Assembly (NCBI GenBank): GCA_037478855.1
Contig: JBBFLY010000084.1
Span: 1-10,507, forward strand
DNA from: Rhabdothermincola sp037478855
Lineage (GTDB): Bacteria; Actinomycetota; Acidimicrobiia; Acidimicrobiales; Acidimicrobilacustridaceae
DNA: 10,507 nucleotides
Direction: 5' to 3'
This document shows, piece by piece, positions 6,493 to 10,507 of the stretch. Under the pieces are notes generated by a model. The model ran no database searches. It was not told the origin of the DNA and saw nothing but the letters and a program-made list of their open reading frames with translations. A program made the position numbers and the translations under genes. Each line of letters begins with the position of its first letter. Positions within the stretch are counted from its first letter, which is position 1.

Positions 6493-7581
6493 ATGGTGGG
6501 ATGCACGGGTTGCCACGCAACGATCACCGCGGCGGATCGCTTCTGTCCAGCCTGCGGGCTGCCCAACAGGCAGACGCGACTCCATCCGAAGTTCGGACCC
6601 CCGCTCGAACAGCCCCCCGGGCCACCCGAGCGGCCCGCGGCGCCTCCCAGCGGTGTGCCGTACTGTCCCCGCTGCTGGGCTGAGGTCTCCCTGTCCCAGC
6701 CGTTCTGCGGCGGCTGCGGCATGCAGCTCGACGATCTGCGCACCCGCCTCGAGCTGGCCCGCTTCGGTGGGGTGTGGCTGACTCCCGGCCCCCACGGTCG
6801 CCCCGCCTACCGCTCGCTGCGCTCGCTCACCGCTGCGCTACGGGCGCTGACCGCCGCGTCCGTGGTGGTCGCGCTCGGGCTCGCGGCGAGCTCGCTGCTC
6901 GGCCTGATCGAGCACCGCGGCCGGTTCGCCTCCTTCGATCCGACCCACACAGACGCGGCGAGCCTGACGGGCCGCCTCCAGTGGCTCATGGCCGCGCTGC
7001 TCGTGATGAGCAGCCTCACGTTCATGGTCTGGGCGACGCGTGCCTACCGGAACCTGCCGTTGCTCGCGGTGGAGGGTCTGCAGATCCCGACCCGGTGGGC
7101 GTGGGCGGTCTGGTTCGTGCCCTTCGGCAACCTGATCTGGGCGAAGGAGCTGGTCGACGACGTCTACCGGGCGAGCGGCCCCAGCGCGCCGGTCCTCTCG
7201 CCGGGATGGCGTGCGCACCCGGTCCCGTGGCGCGTGCACCTCTGGTGGATCTCGGTGCTGACCTCAGGAGTGCTGCTGCTCTCGGCGCAGTGGGCCCTGC
7301 CTGCTCCGCCACCCGGCACCGACCCGAGTGGAGCCGAGCTCGGCATCATCGCCGCGGCCCACCTGCTCGTCGCCACCGGCGCCGTGCTCACCGGACAGTT
7401 GGTCACCGAGGTGGCGACCCGTCAGCGTCGACGGGTCGACCGCCTCGGGGTGGCCGCTGCGGGCCGGCCGGGTCGGGAGCCGGCCATGCAGCCACGACCG
7501 CAGCCGGAGCCGGCACGACCGCTCGAGCAGGTGCCGGCACTGGTGCACGTCGACACCGCCACGATCTTCGGTCGCTACTAG
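6493..7581 (+). CDS. Double zinc-ribbon membrane protein with DUF4328 domain
   Basis: This 362-aa protein has two N-terminal C4 zinc ribbons, with Cys 4, 7, 18, 21 and Cys 58, 61, 72, 75, joined by a Pro-rich linker (35-54). A hydrophobic region follows with about five TM helices (roughly 119-139, 164-182, 202-217, 249-267 and 285-305). The stretch with YRNLP, RWAWAVWFVPFGNLIWA and the later WRVHLWWI matches the DUF4328 pattern (helix, 'WFVPFxNL', then Trp-rich helix). The C-terminal tail (about 306-362) is basic, then Pro-rich. The function of DUF4328 is unknown to me; the ribbons probably sit in the cytoplasm and bind a partner. The ATG at 6493 puts the first ribbon right at the N-terminus; no clear ribosome-binding site is seen before it, and a GTG follows at 6496. 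A 52-nt gap separates it from the glycosylase gene, so both may share a transcript. Confidence 0.85.
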   Translation: MVGCTGCHATITAADRFCPACGLPNRQTRLHPKFGPPLEQPPGPPERPAAPPSGVPYCPRCWAEVSLSQPFCGGCGMQLDDLRTRLELARFGGVWLTPGPHGRPAYRSLRSLTAALRALTAASVVVALGLAASSLLGLIEHRGRFASFDPTHTDAASLTGRLQWLMAALLVMSSLTFMVWATRAYRNLPLLAVEGLQIPTRWAWAVWFVPFGNLIWAKELVDDVYRASGPSAPVLSPGWRAHPVPWRVHLWWISVLTSGVLLLSAQWALPAPPPGTDPSGAELGIIAAAHLLVATGAVLTGQLVTEVATRQRRRVDRLGVAAAGRPGREPAMQPRPQPEPARPLEQVPALVHVDTATIFGRY

Positions 7582-7633
7582 CGATGAGGACGGCGTGGTG
7601 CGCCGTCGTGCTCCGCGGCGCTACACAGGGCGC

Positions 7634-8416
7634 GTGCCGGAGCTTCTCGAGGTCGAACGCTACCGCCAGCTGGCGTCGTCGGCGCTCGGTCGTGCGATCG
7701 TCGACGTGCGTGACGTCGACCGTCTCCTCCTGGCCGATGGCCTCACCACCGGCGGTCTGCGTCGGGCGCTGCGGGGTCGGCGGTTCATCGCGGCACGGCG
7801 CATCGGCAAGCTCCTGCTCCTCGACACCGACGGTGGGTCGACGCTCGGCCTGCACTTCGGGATGACCGGCATCCTCGAGGTCGACGGCACCCGGGCCATC
7901 GAGCACCTGCAGCATGCGTCGCGGCGCCGCGACCCGCGCTGGGTGCGCCTCGCCGTGATGTTCGCCGATGGCGGCGCGCTCGCGCTGCACGACCAGCGGC
8001 GGCTCGGCGCGATCAGCCTCGATCCCGATACCTCCCGCTTGGGGCCCGACGCGATGTCGGTGAGCGGCGGCGCGCTTCGGCGGGTGATGGCCGAGGGGCG
8101 AGCCCCCATCAAGGCTCGCCTGCTCGACCAGCGACGGTTGGCTGGGCTCGGGAACCTCCTGGTCGACGAGATCCTGTGGCGGGCCGGTCTCGACCCCGCC
8201 CGTCCCGGGTGGACGCTGACCCCCGCTGAGCACCGTCGGCTGCATCGCCATCTGCGCCAGGCGCTGTTGGAGCTTCTGGCCCGGGGTGGCTCCCACACCG
8301 GGGACCTGCAGGCCGAGCGGCGGCGCGCTGGTCGCTGCCCCCGTGACGGTGCGCTGCTCGAGCGCCGGGTGGTTGGGGGGCGCACCACCTACTCGTGTCC
8401 GCTGCACCAGCGGTGA
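7634..8416 (+). CDS. Fpg/Nei-family DNA glycosylase/AP lyase with variant zinc finger
   Basis: The 260-aa protein belongs to the formamidopyrimidine-DNA glycosylase/endonuclease VIII family, which removes oxidised bases and cuts the abasic strand. The GTG at 7634 is fixed by chemistry: it leaves MPELLEVE, and the catalytic Pro2 and Glu3 must be exposed after Met removal. Other marks are Lys59 in RRIGKLLLLD (the hairpin lysine), Met77 in HFGMTG (strand-gap filler), the HDQRRLG segment (119-125), KARLLDQ (160-166) and GLGNLLVDEILW (171-182) of the helix-two-turn-helix. The C-terminal finger reads CPRD (235-238) and CPLH (255-258), so Asp238 and His258 stand where the classic family has Cys; the finger Arg250 is kept in GGRTTY. 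I recall a similar CPRD/CPxH ending in other actinobacterial Fpg/Nei proteins, so this may be a subfamily mark rather than damage. Substrate preference (8-oxoG or pyrimidine lesions) cannot be read from the sequence. Confidence 0.93.
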   Translation: MPELLEVERYRQLASSALGRAIVDVRDVDRLLLADGLTTGGLRRALRGRRFIAARRIGKLLLLDTDGGSTLGLHFGMTGILEVDGTRAIEHLQHASRRRDPRWVRLAVMFADGGALALHDQRRLGAISLDPDTSRLGPDAMSVSGGALRRVMAEGRAPIKARLLDQRRLAGLGNLLVDEILWRAGLDPARPGWTLTPAEHRRLHRHLRQALLELLARGGSHTGDLQAERRRAGRCPRDGALLERRVVGGRTTYSCPLHQR

Positions 8417-8447
8417 CGGGCGATGACCCGGACCGGGGAGGCGAGGG

Positions 8448-8453
8448 TAGGGT
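8448..8453 (+). promoter_or_regulatory. Candidate -10 box (TAGGGT) for the stalk-protein gene
   Basis: TAGGGT fits TANNNT and lies 46 nt before the chosen GTG start at 8500, in the 83-nt gap after the glycosylase gene. A -35 with normal spacing is not evident. The region is purine-rich, so chance matches are easy. Confidence 0.25.
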
Positions 8454-8487
8454 GGGGAGGGCAGCGGGTGGAGCACGGTTGTCGAGC

Positions 8488-8491
8488 GGAG
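8488..8491 (+). promoter_or_regulatory. Ribosome-binding site favouring the GTG start at 8500
   Basis: GGAG ends 8 nt before GTG 8500. The other in-frame starts (GTG 8491, ATG 8527) have no equally well-placed site, and a GTG at 8395 would run through the 3' end of the glycosylase gene. Confidence 0.5.
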
Positions 8492-8499
8492 TGCATCGC

Positions 8500-9546
8500 G
8501 TGAGCAGAGACCGAACCGGAGCCCGGATGCTGCAGGCCGCGCTGCTCGGGGCAGTCGCGGTCGTGCTACTCGTCGTCGGTCTGTCGAGCGCCTTCGCGCA
8601 GGACGACTCCACGACGACGTCGTCGAGCACGACCGCTCCGACGACCACGCAGCCCCCCTCGACCACGTCGAGCACCCCGACCACCAGGGCCCCGACCACC
8701 ACCGCCACCTCGCGCCGGTCGACCACCACCACAGCCCGTTCGACGTCCACCAGTCAGGCCACGACCACCACGACGACGGGGACGACGAGCACCGATGCGG
8801 TGGCCTCCACTACCACGCTGCAGCGGTTCTTGGTGCCGGACGACACGCTGCCGTCGCGCACGACCCCGACGGGGTCGTCAGGGAGCCGCGGTCTCAGCAC
8901 GGACACCAAGCTGGCCCTGGTCGTGGCGGGTCTGCTGGTGGTGGCCGCGATCATCGGCGTGCTGACCTGGCTCTACTGGCGTCACACCCGCCCAGCCCCG
9001 TACCTCGATGCACTCGACGTGCTCTCGGAGGTGAAGGACCAGGGTGCCGCGGCCTCGTTGGCGGCTGCGACGGGCACGACCACGCCGGTCCCGATCGTGA
9101 GCGCTCGCGTCGGCGCCGAGCCTGGGGGGGTCAGTGCCTTGGCAGGGCAGCCGGCGGTGACCTCCGCGGTCCGGATCCTCGGTCCGGTGGAGCCGGCGGG
9201 CGGCCGCGCCGCTGGTGAGGCGGACGCGGCGGGGAGCTCGCCGACATCGTCGGAGCTGTCGGCCCCGGCGGCTGGCGGGTCGGCTGAGCACCCGGAGGGC
9301 GCGGTGACCGAGGGCACCGAGGGCACCGAAGGCGGCGAGCGCGCGGGGGGCGGCGCCGTCGACGAGTCGGCACCGGAGATCGCCGTCGACGTCCGGGAGG
9401 CGCCGACCCTCGTGACGCTCGAGGATCTCTTCGGCCCACAGCAGGACACCTCGACACCGGTCGAGCTGGGTGACGTCACCGACCTGTGGTCCGACCGGTC
9501 ACGCCCGGACCCGGAGGTCCCCCCTGGGGTGTCCGGAGATCGCTGA
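8500..9546 (+). CDS. Secreted-then-anchored protein: signal peptide, Thr-rich stalk, one TM helix, acidic cytoplasmic tail
   Basis: I do not recognise a family. From the GTG start the protein is 348 aa. Residues 1-33 form a signal peptide: basic start (RDRTGAR), hydrophobic core (about 11-30) and a likely signal-peptidase site after AFA (33). Residues 34 to about 108 are almost only Thr, Ser, Ala and Pro and should be an extended, possibly O-glycosylated outer segment. A TM helix follows at about 138-159 (LALVVAGLLVV onward), ended by WRHTRP, so the C-terminal half lies in the cytoplasm. That half is Ala/Gly/Glu-rich and disordered in look, with a small TEG repeat near 9308-9331 and a conserved-looking APTLVTLEDLFGP segment (about 303-315), which could be a docking motif. 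The protein could be a cell-surface sensor or anchor; that is a guess from topology. Confidence 0.75.
   Translation: MSRDRTGARMLQAALLGAVAVVLLVVGLSSAFAQDDSTTTSSSTTAPTTTQPPSTTSSTPTTRAPTTTATSRRSTTTTARSTSTSQATTTTTTGTTSTDAVASTTTLQRFLVPDDTLPSRTTPTGSSGSRGLSTDTKLALVVAGLLVVAAIIGVLTWLYWRHTRPAPYLDALDVLSEVKDQGAAASLAAATGTTTPVPIVSARVGAEPGGVSALAGQPAVTSAVRILGPVEPAGGRAAGEADAAGSSPTSSELSAPAAGGSAEHPEGAVTEGTEGTEGGERAGGGAVDESAPEIAVDVREAPTLVTLEDLFGPQQDTSTPVELGDVTDLWSDRSRPDPEVPPGVSGDR
8608..8815 (+). repeat. Thr-codon-rich low-complexity tract encoding the outer stalk
   Basis: Runs of ACG/ACC codons (TTTSSSTTAPTTTQ and similar) dominate this stretch and give the protein a mucin-like outer segment. It is of the same kind as the tract at 592-708 in the first gene, but the two proteins show no other likeness. 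Confidence 0.6.
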
Positions 9547-9549
9547 CGC

Positions 9550-9555
9550 TAGCGT
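9550..9555 (+). promoter_or_regulatory. Leaderless-type -10 box (TAGCGT) before the 76-aa gene
   Basis: TAGCGT fits TANNNT and ends exactly 7 nt before the ATG at 9563, the spacing expected when transcription starts at the A of the start codon. No Shine-Dalgarno sequence is found in the 16-nt gap after the previous stop, which agrees with leaderless translation as is common in actinobacteria. Confidence 0.5.
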
Positions 9556-9562
9556 CTCCCGC

Positions 9563-9793
9563 ATGGGCAACACCTTCGATGTCCAGGCCATGATCCAGCG
9601 CTTCCGCGAGCGAGCGCAGGCCGTGAAGAACCGTCCCCTGCCACCGATCGCGGGGGAGGAGCGCACCCGATTCATCGAACAGGCTCAGATCGACTACCAG
9701 GACTTCGCCATCCTCGGAGACGCGGAGGGTTCCATCGAGGACGGCTTCCTGGTGCTGCGCGTCGACCTGCGCCCCCCGGATCAGCGCGGCTGA
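9563..9793 (+). CDS. Small protein of unknown function (76 aa)
   Basis: I do not recognise a named family. The protein starts with an amphipathic helix (DVQAMIQRFRERAQAV, about 6-21), then a basic Pro-rich turn (KNRPLPPI, 22-29), a second helix with charged residues (EERTRFIEQAQIDY, about 32-45) and a short strand pair at the end (ILGDAEGSIEDGFLVLRVDL, about 49-68). It has no signal peptide or TM helix and is likely a soluble helical adaptor or subunit. The ATG is chosen because a TAGCGT box lies 7 nt upstream; the frame continues upstream but only into the end of the previous gene. The stop is followed after 1 nt by the start of the DUF4202 gene, so the two are probably made together and may work together. 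Confidence 0.7.
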   Translation: MGNTFDVQAMIQRFRERAQAVKNRPLPPIAGEERTRFIEQAQIDYQDFAILGDAEGSIEDGFLVLRVDLRPPDQRG

Positions 9794-9794
9794 G

Positions 9795-10394
9795 GTGGGA
9801 AGCGCCGGGCGGTTCGACGCGGCGATCGCGGCGATCGACCGGGCGAACGCCGACGATCCCGACACGATCGAGATCGATGGTCGGCGCCAGCCGAAGGAGC
9901 TCGCGCATGCGGAGCTGATGACCACCTGGGTGCGACGCCTTGAGCCTGAGGCGGACGAGCTCCAGCTGCTCGCTGCTCGAGCTCACCACCTGCGCCGATG
10001 GGCGATGCCCCGCGAGCGCTATCCGGCGGGGCGTGCCGGCTACCTGCGGTGGCGCCGCGATCAGGCTCGTCGCCAGGCCGAGGAGGTGGCGGTCATCCTG
10101 GCCGCCGCCGGCTACGACGACGCGGAGATCGAACGGGTGCAACAGATCATCCGCAAAGAGGGGTTGGGGAGCGACCCGGCCGTGCAGACGCACGAGGACG
10201 CTCTGTGCCTGGTCTTCCTCCAGACCCAGCTCGGCGAGCTGCTCGCCAACCTCGGTGAGCAGCGCACGGTCGAGGTGCTGGCGCGGACCGCCCGCAAGAT
10301 GAGCCCTCGCGGGTTGGCCGAGGCCGCTCGGCTGGCGCTCCCGCCGGATCACGTCGAGCTGCTTCGACGGGCCCTTCAGCTGGCGGGAGCCTGA
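9795..10394 (+). CDS. DUF4202-family protein
   Basis: The 199-aa soluble protein matches the DUF4202 pattern as I know it: FDAAIAAIDRANADDP (7-22), PKELAHAELM (33-42), ARAHHLRRWAMPRERYP (61-77), AGYLRWR (81-87), VQQIIRKEGLGSDP (115-128), HEDALCLVFLQ (133-143) and KMSPRG (168-173). The length is that of the family. The spaced His residues (64, 65) and the HED triplet (133-135) in an all-helical setting recall HD-type metal sites, so a metal-dependent hydrolase-like fold is possible; this is inference and the family has no established function known to me. The GTG start at 9795 lies 1 nt after the stop of the 76-aa gene, without a clear ribosome-binding site, which suggests translational coupling. 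Its own 3' neighbour starts 59 nt later with a strong site. Confidence 0.85.
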   Translation: MGSAGRFDAAIAAIDRANADDPDTIEIDGRRQPKELAHAELMTTWVRRLEPEADELQLLAARAHHLRRWAMPRERYPAGRAGYLRWRRDQARRQAEEVAVILAAAGYDDAEIERVQQIIRKEGLGSDPAVQTHEDALCLVFLQTQLGELLANLGEQRTVEVLARTARKMSPRGLAEAARLALPPDHVELLRRALQLAGA

Positions 10395-10442
10395 GCCGAA
10401 GAAGAACCTTGGGCCTCGGAAGGTGGCAGGAGCTCCGGGGCG

Positions 10443-10448
10443 AGGAGG
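10443..10448 (+). promoter_or_regulatory. Strong Shine-Dalgarno sequence for the right-edge gene
   Basis: AGGAGG lies 5 nt before the ATG at 10454. It is the best ribosome-binding site in the window and supports the reality of the truncated gene that follows. Confidence 0.6.
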
Positions 10449-10453
10449 GGACC

Positions 10454-10507
10454 ATGCGTTGTGACGCCTGTGGGGGTGAGAGCCCGGAGGGAGCCAAGTT
10501 CTGCGTC
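10454..10507 (+). CDS. N-terminus of a zinc-ribbon protein, cut by the right edge (3' partial)
   Basis: Only 18 codons are present. They read MRCDACGGESPEGAKFCV, with Cys at 3, 6 and 17: a CxxC followed by the first Cys of the second half of a zinc ribbon, in the 'EGAKFC' form. In actinobacteria this opening is common in class III adenylate/guanylate cyclases with a large ATPase/TPR region, and also in other zinc-ribbon proteins. The cyclase idea is inference from the N-terminus alone. The strong ribosome-binding site supports the start. Confidence 0.65.
   Translation, partial: MRCDACGGESPEGAKFCV

Noticed and set aside
7328..7633. Upstream extension of the glycosylase
   Set aside because: It lies within the DUF4328 gene in another frame, and the enzyme needs Pro-Glu directly after the initiator codon, as given by GTG 7634.
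8395..8499. Upstream extension of the stalk protein
   Set aside because: It overlaps the end of the glycosylase gene and would bury the signal peptide; GTG 8500 has the better ribosome-binding site.
9476..9925. Minus-strand frame opposite the 76-aa and DUF4202 genes
   Set aside because: No start signal or recognisable pattern; the plus-strand pair has a promoter box, tight coupling and a family match.

Overview
The window is GC-rich bacterial DNA with actinobacterial features: GTG and TTG starts, short TANNNT-type -10 boxes, and secreted or membrane proteins with Thr/Ser-rich stalks. The gene mix (riboswitch-led metX, a DUF4328 zinc-ribbon membrane protein, an actinobacterial-type Fpg/Nei glycosylase, a DUF4202 protein and the start of a zinc-ribbon protein) suggests a high-GC actinobacterium, perhaps of the Acidimicrobiia. 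That placement is inference; no rRNA or other marker is present.

Layout. Bases 2-1054 hold a membrane-anchored protein, open at the left edge. Its first ~180 bases are clearly poorer in GC than the rest and encode a small helical domain like those of phage proteins. An N6-adenine DNA methyltransferase follows at 1073-2872. A methionine block covers 2946-5554: a SAM-I/SAM-IV-clan riboswitch (about 2954-3086), metX from a TTG start at 3136, and a PLP-dependent Cys/Met-metabolism enzyme overlapping metX by 8 nt. A crotonase-family protein lies convergently on the minus strand (5635-6402); its residues look like those of a delta3,delta2-enoyl-CoA isomerase rather than a hydratase. Divergent from it is a double-zinc-ribbon DUF4328 membrane protein (6493-7581), then an Fpg/Nei-family DNA glycosylase with an altered zinc finger (7634-8416), a signal-peptide, Thr-rich-stalk, single-TM protein (8500-9546), a 76-aa unknown protein with a leaderless-type promoter (9563-9793), a DUF4202 protein translationally coupled to it (9795-10394), and the first codons of a zinc-ribbon protein cut by the right edge (10454 on).

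How they work together. The clearest functional unit is the methionine block: MetX activates homoserine, the PLP enzyme replaces the acyl group with a sulfur nucleophile, and the leader RNA should turn the unit down when SAM is plentiful. The methyltransferase just upstream consumes SAM, but its link to the block is only positional. The remaining genes look like housekeeping or lineage-specific genes in short transcription units. No complete defence system, integrase, transposase, CRISPR array, tRNA or rRNA was seen. The most unusual items are the composition break and domain fusion at the left edge, the compact SAM riboswitch, the isomerase-like active site of the crotonase protein, and the C-x2-D/C-x2-H finger of the glycosylase.
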